A stretch of DNA of 64,000 bases from Chromohalobacter sarecensis. GTDB taxonomy: Bacteria; Pseudomonadota; Gammaproteobacteria; Pseudomonadales; Halomonadaceae. This document shows positions 28,620 through 36,472 of the stretch, one piece after another. Where the stretch lies: NCBI RefSeq assembly GCF_023061135.1, contig NZ_JAKGAN010000005.1, positions 124,001-188,000 on the forward strand, read 5' to 3'. The notes below the pieces were generated by a model. The model saw only the letters and a list, made by a program, of their open reading frames with translations, was not told where the DNA came from and did not search any database. The stretch's first letter is position 1. Every line of letters starts with the position of its first letter. A program made the translations under genes and the position numbers.

Positions 28620-29993
28620 ATGACAATGACACCACAAGCAGCGGGGATACGCGAGGTGATCGAGCGTTTCATACAAGAACGCTTCGATACCAAAGCGGAA
28701 AAGCTGGCCCCCGATGACCCGAAGTACCAAGCGCTGGTTGAACAGTTTCAGCGTGAAAACTGGCTCCAAGACGCCGCGCGGCGTGTCCGCCAATTGCAAG
28801 TCGTAACCCACTCCCTTAAACCCATTCATCCAGATGCAAAGGGCTCTAATCTTTATGCGCCCCCAGAGTCTCTGGATGAACATCAAGGGGTGGGCAGCCA
28901 TGTCTTACCGTCGGATTTCGATGGCGATGTTGTAGGTAATGCGGCTGCACTCGATGTCTATAAATTCCTGAAGCTCGAGTACGAGGGCAAATCGCTGCTG
29001 GAGCGAGTGCTGGAGGAAGATGCCGAGCTGGCGAGTGCCTTGAGCGATAATGCAGAGCAGTCACAAGCGTGGATGAAAGCCTTTGCCGCCATTACCGAAC
29101 CTCGCGGTGAACACGCCTCCCATACTCGTGCCAAGCAAGTGTATTGGCTGACGGGAGAAGATGCAGCCGATGACGATGACTTCCATCTATTGGCGCCGCT
29201 CTATGCAACTTCGCTGGCACATCAAGTCTTTCAGACGATCAATCGCGACCGGTTTAGCGACGAGGCCAAGGAGGCCCGCAAGGCCAAACGCGAAGGGAAG
29301 CTGGTCGAACAAGAAGTTCATGACTATCCCGATATTGCGTCACAAAAGATGGGCGGTACCAAGCCGCAGAATATCTCGCAACTGAATAGCGAGCGAGGCG
29401 GTAATAACTACCTACTAGCCTCGTTACCGCCGCGCTGGAACGTTCGCGATATTCGTCCACCGCTGAAGGTCGAGTCAGTACTAGACGACCCCGGAATATT
29501 TGGTTGGCGCAAGGAGGTGCGGGTACTGGTCGGTGACCTGAAGCGATTTCTGGAAACCAATCCCAACACGGATATGCATATCCGTGATCTGCGCGATGAC
29601 TACACCGCCATGATCCTGGATGAACTCGCGCTATTCACGATGCAGATGCACGGACTCCCACCGGGCTGGAGCGCCGACGAAAACTGTCGCCTGGCGATTG
29701 AAGAAGCCTTCTGGCTGGATCCTGGCCGTGCGCAAGACGATAGCGAATTTCGCGACGCCCGCAATAGCACCGACTGGCCTGACGAGATTCGGCGGCGATT
29801 CGCTAATTGGCTCAACAAGGCACTCGGCGGCAAGTTGCCCCTGGGCGATGTGGAATTTCGCCATTGGCATAAGGAGCTTGCCCGGGATGCCAGCCAGCAA
29901 CGCTTGCTGGATAGCGACCGCCGCTGGATGGAGGCCTTGATGGACGATCTGGAAAGTATCGACGATTGGCAGGAGGGGGAAGGCAATGAGTAA
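28620..29993 (+). CDS. csy1: Csy1 (Cas8f), type I-F surveillance complex large subunit
   Basis: A 457-residue protein opening IREVIERFIQERFDTKAEKL, the standard Csy1 start. Other family segments are YWLTGEDAADDDDFHLLAPL, GGTKPQNISQLNSERGG and LLASLPPRW. Csy1 with Csy2 caps the 5' end of the crRNA complex and reads the GG/CC PAM. It follows cas2-3 after the only sizeable gap in the operon and overlaps csy2 by eight bases. Confidence 0.95.
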   Translation: MTMTPQAAGIREVIERFIQERFDTKAEKLAPDDPKYQALVEQFQRENWLQDAARRVRQLQVVTHSLKPIHPDAKGSNLYAPPESLDEHQGVGSHVLPSDFDGDVVGNAAALDVYKFLKLEYEGKSLLERVLEEDAELASALSDNAEQSQAWMKAFAAITEPRGEHASHTRAKQVYWLTGEDAADDDDFHLLAPLYATSLAHQVFQTINRDRFSDEAKEARKAKREGKLVEQEVHDYPDIASQKMGGTKPQNISQLNSERGGNNYLLASLPPRWNVRDIRPPLKVESVLDDPGIFGWRKEVRVLVGDLKRFLETNPNTDMHIRDLRDDYTAMILDELALFTMQMHGLPPGWSADENCRLAIEEAFWLDPGRAQDDSEFRDARNSTDWPDEIRRRFANWLNKALGGKLPLGDVEFRHWHKELARDASQQRLLDSDRRWMEALMDDLESIDDWQEGEGNE

Positions 29994-30945
29994 CGTCAAA
30001 AACCTTCTAGTACTGCCGCGTCTTCGCATCCAAAACGCTAACGCGATTTCCAGCCCGATGACGTGGGGCTTTCCGGCCATGAGCGCCTTTGTGGGCATGA
30101 TGCATGCCCTGGAACGCAAGCTGGCGGCGGCGGATATCAACGTATCGCTGGATCGTATCGGAGTGATATGTCATGACGTCGAGGCACAAGCGACCGAAGG
30201 CGGCTATACCCGCGCTTTTCACCTCACTCGCAACCCTGTCGATAAAACCGGTGGTACGGCTGCCATTGTCGAAGAAGGCCGCATCCATCTGGATATTACC
30301 CTGATATTCGCGATCACTGCCCAGGCGACGGACGAGCAGCGCCAGCAGATTGCACAACAGGCGGGCGATATCATGGCCGGTATGCGCATAGCGGGTGGCA
30401 GCGTGATGCCGAATCCGCGTGTTTCTCCGGACTGGCAACGCCCGATGTGGATCGCACTGGATGACGATTCGAGTGAGCGCGAAAAACAGTTCAAGCGTCT
30501 GAAACGCCGTTGGTTGCCAGGTTTTGCCCTGGTGTTACGCGATGATCGTCTTGCCGAGCACATCGGGACGCTTCAAGCCCAAGACGAAAACGCGACGGTG
30601 CTGGATGCGTGGCTCGATCTATCGCGCCTCAACCATGAATGCCATGTCGACCCCGAGAGTGAACAGGTGAGCTGGGAAGTACGGCGTCCTTATCCCGGTT
30701 GGCTGGTGCCGATTCCGGTGGGGTATGGCGCCATCTCCGAACACTTCGAGCCGGGTAGTGTGGCGAATGCGCGCGATACGCAAACCCCATTTCGCTTCGT
30801 GGAAAGCATTTACTCCATCGGGCAGTGGATCAGTCCTCACCGTTTGACGTCTCCCGAAGACTTGCTCTGGTACGTCGATAACGATCTCGATGCCGGCCTT
30901 TATCGCCTTAACAACGACTATGCCCAGCGCGCGCACCGCGCCTAA
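29986..30945 (+). CDS. csy2: Csy2 (Cas5f), type I-F complex subunit
   Basis: A 319-residue RAMP-fold protein opening [26 protein letters not shown], diagnostic of Csy2. [10 protein letters not shown] and [19 protein letters not shown] are further conserved blocks. It grips the 5' handle of the crRNA together with Csy1. It begins inside csy1 and ends 17 bases before csy3. Confidence 0.95.
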   Translation: MSNVKNLLVLPRLRIQNANAISSPMTWGFPAMSAFVGMMHALERKLAAADINVSLDRIGVICHDVEAQATEGGYTRAFHLTRNPVDKTGGTAAIVEEGRIHLDITLIFAITAQATDEQRQQIAQQAGDIMAGMRIAGGSVMPNPRVSPDWQRPMWIALDDDSSEREKQFKRLKRRWLPGFALVLRDDRLAEHIGTLQAQDENATVLDAWLDLSRLNHECHVDPESEQVSWEVRRPYPGWLVPIPVGYGAISEHFEPGSVANARDTQTPFRFVESIYSIGQWISPHRLTSPEDLLWYVDNDLDAGLYRLNNDYAQRAHRA

Positions 30946-30962
30946 TGACAAGGAGCCCAACA

Positions 30963-31994
30963 ATGGCTAAGAAAGATGACGCTTTGAAAACTGCTTCCGT
31001 TCTCGCCTTTGAACGTAAACTCGATCCCTCCGATGCATTGCTCTATGCCGGGCAATGGTCGCAGCGTGATGCGCTGGAAGACTGGCAGGCGGTGTCGGTT
31101 CGTGAAAAGTCGGTGCGCGGTACGATCTCCAACCGCCTCAAGGCCAAGGAGCAAGATCCTGCGAAGCTCGATGCCGCAATCGAGAATCCCAACCTCCAGA
31201 CCGTCGATGTCGCCACCTTGCCCCATGACACCGACACGCTGATGGCCCGTTTCACGTTGCGGGTGCTGGGCGGCGCGGGTACCCCTTCGGCATGCAATAA
31301 CGCCGACTATCAAGCCAAGTTGCAACAGGCCGTTGCGGACTATGTGAAGGCGCAAGGGTTCGGTGAACTGGCGCGGCGTTATGCCCAAAACCTGGCGAAT
31401 GGGCGTTTCTTGTGGCGTAACCGTGTCGGCGCCGAACAAGTCGAGGTGCGCATTCGACGCATGGAAAAGGGCCACGTCGCCAAAGAATGGACATTCGATG
31501 CACTGAGTTTGTCACTCCGCGGTTTTGACAGTGATACGCAAACCTCGGAGTTGGCTCAGGATATTGCGGACGCCCTCGCGGGCGAGCGTCATTTGATTCT
31601 GGAAGTCATCGCCTTTGCGCATGTGGGTAACGGGCAGGAAGTTTTCCCGTCGCAAGAGCTGATTCTGGAGCGCGGACGGGGCGATAAAAGCAAGACGCTC
31701 TATAGCGTTGGCGACGTGGCCGCCATCCACTCCCAGAAGCTCGGCAATGCCATCCGCACCATCGATACCTGGTATCCGGCGCCGGAAGATGGCAGCGACC
31801 TCGGTCCTATCGCCGTCGAGCCTTATGGCTCCGTGACCACTCAGGGGGCCGCCTATCGCCAGCCCAAGCAGAAAGTGGATTTTTATTCGCTGCTGGATAA
31901 CTGGATGATCAAGGATCAAGTGCCGGAAACGGAACAGCAGCACTTCGTAATGGCGACCTTGATCCGTGGCGGTGTCTTCGGCGAAGCGGGGTAA
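30963..31994 (+). CDS. csy3: Csy3 (Cas7f), type I-F backbone subunit
   Basis: A 343-residue backbone protein present in six copies along the crRNA in known I-F complexes. It opens [23 protein letters not shown], the standard Csy3 start, and contains [17 protein letters not shown] and [13 protein letters not shown] 30963 is chosen over an in-frame ATG at 30945 because AAGGAG lies 10 bases before it and similarity begins there. csy4 follows after three bases. Confidence 0.95.
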   Translation: MAKKDDALKTASVLAFERKLDPSDALLYAGQWSQRDALEDWQAVSVREKSVRGTISNRLKAKEQDPAKLDAAIENPNLQTVDVATLPHDTDTLMARFTLRVLGGAGTPSACNNADYQAKLQQAVADYVKAQGFGELARRYAQNLANGRFLWRNRVGAEQVEVRIRRMEKGHVAKEWTFDALSLSLRGFDSDTQTSELAQDIADALAGERHLILEVIAFAHVGNGQEVFPSQELILERGRGDKSKTLYSVGDVAAIHSQKLGNAIRTIDTWYPAPEDGSDLGPIAVEPYGSVTTQGAAYRQPKQKVDFYSLLDNWMIKDQVPETEQQHFVMATLIRGGVFGEAG

Positions 31995-31997
31995 GCC

Positions 31998-32567
31998 ATG
32001 GACCATTATCTCGATATTCGGCTACGGCCGGACCCGGAGTTTCCGGCGTCGATGCTGATGAACGCACTCTACAGCAAGCTCCATCGGGCGCTTTATGATC
32101 TGCAGGCCGATGATATCGGCGTGAGCCTGCCCGATCACAAAACCGGCGTGCGGGCACGCACGCCGGGTGATCGGTTGCGGCTACATGCGCGACAAGAGCG
32201 GCTCGAGCAACTGATGGCGCTTTCATGGTTGGCGGGCATGCGTGACCACGTCGAGCTTGCCGATATTGCACCGGTGCCGGCGGCGACGCGCCATTGTCGT
32301 GTTACACGGCGGCAGTTCAATACGGGCGGCCCAAGCCGGGTCAAGCGTTACGCACGTCGCCACGACATCAGCGAAGAAGAAGCGCGCCAGTGCCTATCGG
32401 CTCCCGCAGAACGCAAGATCTCACTGCCGTTCGTGCAAGTGAACAGTCGTTCTAGTGGTCAACGCTTTGCACTGTTTATCGAACACGGCGCCCCCCTGGA
32501 CGAGCCTGCGGCTGGACACTTCAACCACTATGGGTTGAGCCGTGAAGCGACCGTGCCGTGGTTTTGA
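31998..32567 (+). CDS. cas6f: Cas6f (Csy4) crRNA-processing endoribonuclease
   Basis: A 189-residue nuclease that cleaves the repeat hairpin to make crRNAs and stays bound to the 3' handle. The catalytic His29 (YSKLHRALYD) is at the same number as in Pseudomonas Csy4. An arginine-rich helix (GGPSRVKRYARRHD, residues about 113-126) fits the RNA major groove. The repeat downstream forms the expected CTGCC/GGCAG stem. It is the last cas gene, 129 bases before the first repeat. Confidence 0.95.
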   Translation: MDHYLDIRLRPDPEFPASMLMNALYSKLHRALYDLQADDIGVSLPDHKTGVRARTPGDRLRLHARQERLEQLMALSWLAGMRDHVELADIAPVPAATRHCRVTRRQFNTGGPSRVKRYARRHDISEEEARQCLSAPAERKISLPFVQVNSRSSGQRFALFIEHGAPLDEPAAGHFNHYGLSREATVPWF

Positions 32568-32574
32568 CCCTTTT

Positions 32575-32602
32575 TTGGCGCTGCTTTTAAGTGCCTTATA
32601 AA
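32575..32602 (+). promoter_or_regulatory. candidate promoter of CRISPR array
   Basis: TTGGCG (32575-32580) and TATAAA (32597-32602) are separated by 16 bases, giving a start near 32609 upstream of boxA and of the first repeat. The match is by eye; transcription from the cas operon could also feed the array. Confidence 0.45.
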
Positions 32603-32612
32603 TCAATGACCT

Positions 32613-32649
32613 AGCGCCACCCCTTACAAAAGGGTGTGGCGCTTTCTTT
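32613..32649 (+). terminator. hairpin between cas6f and array (terminator or boxB-like element)
   Basis: An eight-base stem AGCGCCAC/GTGGCGCT stacked on CCCTT/AAGGG with one bulged T encloses an ACAA loop (32613-32643), followed by TTCTTT. It can end cas transcripts. It also lies directly upstream of boxA in the leader, where rRNA leaders have a boxB stem, so it may instead belong to the antitermination signal. Confidence 0.6.
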
Positions 32650-32656
32650 GCACGAA

Positions 32657-32668
32657 TGCTCTTTAACA
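32657..32668 (+). promoter_or_regulatory. boxA antitermination element in CRISPR leader
   Basis: TGCTCTTTAACA is identical to the boxA of E. coli rRNA leaders, which recruits NusB-NusE and protects untranslated RNA from Rho. It lies 29 bases before the first repeat, in the orientation of the array. BoxA-mediated protection of CRISPR arrays has been reported for Salmonella and proposed for other bacteria. Confidence 0.8.
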
Positions 32669-32696
32669 ATCAGGCATTTAGCTATGATAAGCTCTA

Positions 32697-33925
32697 GTGC
32701 GCTGCCGCCCAGGCAGCTCAGAAACGGTAGCTATCTGTGCCCCGTCTGCCCATCGAGTGCGCTGCCGCCCAGGCAGCTCAGAAAAGGCCAACGCTCACCG
32801 GAATGCCGGTGTTCCGGTGCGCTGCCGCCCAGGCAGCTCAGAAAATTCGTGGCGTTAAGAGTGAAATAAGGGGCATGTGCGCTGCCGCCCAGGCAGCTCA
32901 GAAAATGAAATCTCAGCCATTGGTAGCCTCCTGTTTGTGCGCTGCCGCCCAGGCAGCTCAGAAAGCCGAAAATGCCCTTGGCTTGCTCGAAAAAACGTGC
33001 GCTGCCGCCCAGGCAGCTCAGAAAATGGCGCGAGCGCCAGCACCAACGGCAATCACGTGCGCTGCCGCCCAGGCAGCTCAGAAACGGCGAACGGCTGGCG
33101 CTCGAGCCAGCGGTAAGTGCGCTGCCGCCCAGGCAGCTCAGAAAGTAGACGTCGAGGCGCTGCGCGTCGCGAGTTAGTGCGCTGCCGCCCAGGCAGCTCA
33201 GAAATTCTGCTCTGACCAGGTCTCGCGCTCGATGTCGTGCGCTGCCGCCCAGGCAGCTCAGAAAGGGATGCGTGCGCCTCTGCAATGCCTCAATGGGTGC
33301 GCTGCCGCCCAGGCAGCTCAGAAAAAATTCAGAGAGTGGGAGGAGATCGCCCTGGTGTGCGCTGCCGCCCAGGCAGCTCAGAAAATTCCAGACGCTGGAA
33401 TTGACCGGCGTGCTGGGTGCGCTGCCGCCCAGGCAGCTCAGAAACACGGCCGCGACCGATGCGGCCCACTCATACGGTGCGCTGCCGCCCAGGCAGCTCA
33501 GAAAAGGCGAATCGAGATGTCGCTCTCGTTATTGACGTGCGCTGCCGCCCAGGCAGCTCAGAAATTGCCGCGAGAGCCGCAGGGGGCAATCATGTCGTGC
33601 GCTGCCGCCCAGGCAGCTCAGAAAGTCATGGTTGTTGTTCAACCGCGTGCGCATCATGTGCGCTGCCGCCCAGGCAGCTCAGAAAAGTAGGCGCCGGGGA
33701 TCGTGGCGGGGATGGCGGTGCGCTGCCGCCCAGGCAGCTCAGAAAAAGCAGCGTAAGCGCCTCACCGTCGATCAGTAGTGCGCTGCCGCCCAGGCAGCTC
33801 AGAAAATGGCGCGCGATCTTAAACTCCAGGTAGTCCTGTGCGCTGCCGCCCAGGCAGCTCAGAAAGTAGACGTCGAGGCGCTGCGCGTCGCGAGTTAGTG
33901 CGCTGCCGCCCAGGCAGCTCAGAAA
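32697..33925 (+). CRISPR. type I-F CRISPR array, 21 repeats and 20 spacers
   Basis: The 28-base repeat begins GTGCGCTGCC and ends GCAGCTCAGAAA, with the I-F stem CTGCC/GGCAG and loop GCCCA in the middle. All 21 copies are identical by eye, including the last. Repeats start every 60 bases from 32697 to 33597, then at 33658, 33718, 33778, 33838 and 33898. Spacers are 32 bases, except spacer 16 (33625-33657), which is 33. Spacer 8 (33145-33176) and spacer 20 (33866-33897) are identical. Repeat orientation and leader content place the leader at the left, next to cas6f, so spacer 1 should be the newest. Confidence 0.98.
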
Positions 33926-33958
33926 ACTCACGATCAAGCAAGCGATGTTCGTGGTTTG

Positions 33959-33980
33959 TATAGCGTATATATATGCTATA
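33959..33980. promoter_or_regulatory. palindromic operator of lost toxin-antitoxin module
   Basis: TATAGC and GCTATA arms surround a GTATATATAT centre; 20 of 22 positions are symmetric. It lies 33 bases after the last CRISPR repeat and just before the higA remnant, matching an autoregulated higBA-type operator. No intact gene remains downstream of it. Confidence 0.5.
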
Positions 33981-33987
33981 TAACATC

Positions 33988-34188
33988 GAGGTGGTGAACT
34001 ACGAGGATTACCACTGACAAGGGCGTGAGCATGCCCCCGTTTGGCTCAAGCAACAGTATATCGGCCCGAGCGGTCGCGTATCCGAAGTGTTGAACCGCAA
34101 GCGCAAGCTCAGCCTGCGCATGATTCGGCGGCTTCACGATGGGCTCAATATTCCTTACGAGAGCTTGATGAACGAGACGGCCGCCTGA
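33988..34188 (+). pseudogene. higA antitoxin remnant
   Basis: One frame reads EVVNYEDYH, a TGA stop at 34015, then a short unrelated stretch and LKQQYIGPSGRVSEVLNR followed by LSLRMIRRLHDGLNIPYESL up to a stop at 34186. The first piece matches the HigA motif before HYPI; the second is the conserved HigA helix-turn-helix end. The middle of the gene, its start and any higB toxin are missing, so this is a deletion product. The remnant touches the array trailer on one side and the glpQ-like gene on the other. Confidence 0.75.
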
Positions 34189-34192
34189 ATTA

Positions 34193-35137
34193 TTACTCTT
34201 CTTCTGCCAGTACTTCCTTCAGCCGATCGGGAAAGTTGGTGAAGAGTCCGTCGACGCCCCAGTCGAGCAGTTGGTGCATCTGGTCTTTGTCGTTGATGGT
34301 GTAGACGTGCACCAGCAGGTCGTTGGCGTGGGCCTGCTCGATGAAGCCGGCGTCGATGACCGGTTCACCTTCGTAAAGGTCGTTGGGGCCGACGCCGTCG
34401 GCGTAGTCGGCGATGGCCTGGAAGTCGGCATCGGTGATGTCGGCTGGGCTGGGGGTGACGCCGGTCCATTCCTCGAGGGTGTTGCCGTCTTCGCTGGGGG
34501 AGTACCAGAGGAGTTGGACAAGCGGAATATCGGGGTTGAGGTCGTGCACTTCCTGCAGGCTGGCTTGGCTGAAGGATTGGATGACCACAGAGCCCGATTG
34601 CACCAGGCCTTCGGCTTCGAGCTTGCTGACCAGGGCGTCTTGCAGTTCGGGGTAGTCTTTGGGGGACTTGGTCTCGATATAGTAGCGCACGTCCTGACCG
34701 TAGCGGTCGATGACTTCGTCCAGAGTTAGCAGCTTGGCGCCGGCGTAGGCGTCGTCGGCGTATTCCGGGTGGGCTGCGTTGAACCAACTACCGGCGTCGA
34801 GTGCCTTGAGTTCGTCGAGGCTGTGTTCCTTCACCGGCCCTTGGCCATCGGTGGTGCGTTCCAGGGTGGTGTCGTGAATGGCTACCAGGCGCCCATCGGC
34901 ACTCATGTGGACATCCAGCTCGAGGTAGTCGGCGCCCATGGCAAGTGCTTTGTCGTAGGCGTACCAGGTATGTTCCGGGGCGTGGCCGCTAGCTCCGCGG
35001 TGAGCGATGACCTGGAAGTTCTGAAGATCCTGGCGTTGCTGTTCGATCGCCTCGGTCTGGGCGGCCACGGGCGCCACGAGTGTGGCACTGCCGAGCAGGG
35101 CCAGCGTGGACGAAAGCACAGGGCGAAGAGTCGACAT
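34193..35137 (-). CDS. glpQ: periplasmic glycerophosphodiester phosphodiesterase
   Basis: A 314-residue GDPD-family enzyme that splits glycerophosphodiesters to glycerol-3-phosphate and alcohol. Residues 1-27 are a signal peptide (LALLGSATLVAPVAAQ). The catalytic region is AHRGASGHAPEHT with the metal ligands of YLELDVHMSADG and the later HDTTLERTTDG and YIETKSP. Two ATGs occur; 35137 is preferred since AAGG lies six bases before it, while it abuts the first ATG (35143). No glpT is adjacent and no Pho box is seen upstream. Confidence 0.88.
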   Translation of the reverse strand: MSTLRPVLSSTLALLGSATLVAPVAAQTEAIEQQRQDLQNFQVIAHRGASGHAPEHTWYAYDKALAMGADYLELDVHMSADGRLVAIHDTTLERTTDGQGPVKEHSLDELKALDAGSWFNAAHPEYADDAYAGAKLLTLDEVIDRYGQDVRYYIETKSPKDYPELQDALVSKLEAEGLVQSGSVVIQSFSQASLQEVHDLNPDIPLVQLLWYSPSEDGNTLEEWTGVTPSPADITDADFQAIADYADGVGPNDLYEGEPVIDAGFIEQAHANDLLVHVYTINDKDQMHQLLDWGVDGLFTNFPDRLKEVLAEEE

Positions 35138-35236
35138 GGTCATCCTTTTGTTGAATGTTTACGCAACAACCTAACCGGGGCCGGGTATGTGCTGCAATTC
35201 GATGCCGATGAAAAGGCAGCGGCTCGCACGGCCGCG

Positions 35237-35548
35237 CTAGTCTTCTTCGTCCTCGAGCGTGGGTTCCAAGGCGCGTTTGTCGTCGGGAAGGCGGACGAAG
35301 TCGCCGACGCTGAGATCGCCGTGGCGCTGGTGGCGTTTGCCTTGGGTGTCGATGAGGGCGGCGACCTTGCCGATGCTGAGGGCGTCGTCTGCGCGGTAGG
35401 CTTCGACTTCGACGCGTACCACCATGCCTTGGTAGCGGGCGGAGAGCATCATGCCGGGGTGGGGCTGGACTTCGTGCTGCTTGTCGCTGGCGTAGTGGCG
35501 GGTCACGCTGGCGTTGCCGGGGGCGTCCCAATCGATGTGCTTGTGCAT
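35237..35548 (-). CDS. conserved hypothetical protein, 103 residues
   Basis: No family is recognised. The protein is soluble, His-rich at the start (MHKHIDWD), with a beta-type centre (MMLSARYQGMVVRVEVEAYRADDA) and an acidic end (LEPTLEDEED). ATG 35548 is chosen because AGGAG lies seven bases before it. It stands alone between glpQ and ompW, on the same strand as both. Coding is supported by the ribosome site and the clean codon pattern. Confidence 0.6.
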   Translation of the reverse strand: MHKHIDWDAPGNASVTRHYASDKQHEVQPHPGMMLSARYQGMVVRVEVEAYRADDALSIGKVAALIDTQGKRHQRHGDLSVGDFVRLPDDKRALEPTLEDEED

Positions 35549-35638
35549 GGCGGGCTCCTGTCGTGTCTGTGTGTGTTCACAGGGTAGCCCGCCAGATGGT
35601 GGAACGCCTAGCCGTGCGGCTGTCACAACGAGCGGTTG

Positions 35639-36268
35639 TCAGAACCGGTAGCTGAGGCCACCCATGACCACGACCGGGGCGATCTCCACGTCGGCGTGAT
35701 AGTCGTTGCCGCCGAGCGTGGCGGTGGCGTCGCTGTCGATATCCAGATACCAGGCGGCGGCGTTGAGCGCCCAGTGGTCGTCGATCAGCAGGTCGACCCC
35801 GACTTGTGCAGCGCCGCCCCAGCTATCGTCGAGTTCGAGCTCGCCGCCGTCGAGTTTTTCGTCGGAGAAGTGGGTGTAGTTGATCCCGGCGCCGAGATAC
35901 GGCTGCACGCGGGCGTCGGTGCCACCCAGCGGGTAATACTGCAGCGTGAGGGTCGGCGGCAGGTGGTGGATGCTGGCCATGTCGCTGCCGTTGAGCCGCA
36001 CCTGATGCTCGAAGCGTTGCGCGGCGAGCAGTTCCACGCCGAGCTTGTCCTGGAAGCGATACCCCAGGGTGAAGGCGAAACCGCTGTCGTCGTTGGCGTC
36101 GATCTTCATGTTCAGCGGGGCGCCGAAGTCACCGTTATCGCTTTTCGGGGCGACCTTGGCGACACCGAAGCGGGTGTAGAAATCCCCTTGGCCGTAGGCA
36201 AACGCCGAGGTAGCGGGTACGAGCGCGGCGGTGAGGGCGAGAGAAGAAACGAGCAGTACACGGCGCAT
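35639..36268 (-). CDS. ompW: OmpW-family outer membrane protein
   Basis: A 209-residue eight-stranded beta-barrel. Residues 1-24 are a signal peptide (LALTAALVPATSAFA). Conserved OmpW blocks are FAFTLGYRFQDKLGVELLAA, LPPTLTLQYYP and VQPYLGAGINYTHFSDE, and it ends with the C-terminal Phe (GGLSYRF) needed for barrel insertion. OmpW carries small hydrophobic molecules and is often controlled by oxygen or osmotic state. A 10-base-arm inverted repeat lies 85 bases upstream at 36353. Confidence 0.9.
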   Translation of the reverse strand: MRRVLLVSSLALTAALVPATSAFAYGQGDFYTRFGVAKVAPKSDNGDFGAPLNMKIDANDDSGFAFTLGYRFQDKLGVELLAAQRFEHQVRLNGSDMASIHHLPPTLTLQYYPLGGTDARVQPYLGAGINYTHFSDEKLDGGELELDDSWGGAAQVGVDLLIDDHWALNAAAWYLDIDSDATATLGGNDYHADVEIAPVVVMGGLSYRF

Positions 36269-36352
36269 GGGGCGGCTCCTTGGTTTGAGGCAAGTTGGTT
36301 TAGGGTGGGTTCGGAAGCGACGTGCGCTTCGTATGCATCAAGCCTAAACCAA

Positions 36353-36377
36353 ATAACCACATAAAAAATGTGGTTAT
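36353..36377. promoter_or_regulatory. inverted repeat upstream of ompW
   Basis: ATAACCACAT (36353-36362) and its exact complement ATGTGGTTAT (36368-36377) flank AAAAA. The symmetry and AT content suit a regulator site for the minus-strand ompW gene; no known consensus is matched. Confidence 0.5.
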
Positions 36378-36409
36378 ATGTCGCAGCCCCCTTGGCTGTC
36401 GACGCTGGC

Positions 36410-36445
36410 CCAAAAACGACGAAGCCCACCAAGAGGTGGGCTTCG
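36410..36445 (-). terminator. intrinsic terminator after typA
   Basis: On the minus strand an 11-base stem CGAAGCCCACC/GGTGGGCTTCG (36420-36445) with a four-base loop is followed by TCGTTTTTGGG. It begins 28 bases after the typA stop. Confidence 0.85.
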
Positions 36446-36472
36446 TGTTCCTGCCGAGTGCGTGGGGCGCCG

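Noticed and set aside
32731-33937. Long open frames running through the CRISPR array on both strands
   Set aside because: The 60-base period is divisible by three and the repeat has no stop in several frames, so the frames are an artefact of repetition.
33926-33960. CreTA-type small toxin RNA next to the CRISPR array
   Set aside because: No degenerate repeat or small toxin frame is visible beyond the last repeat; the sequence there is explained by the higA remnant and its operator.
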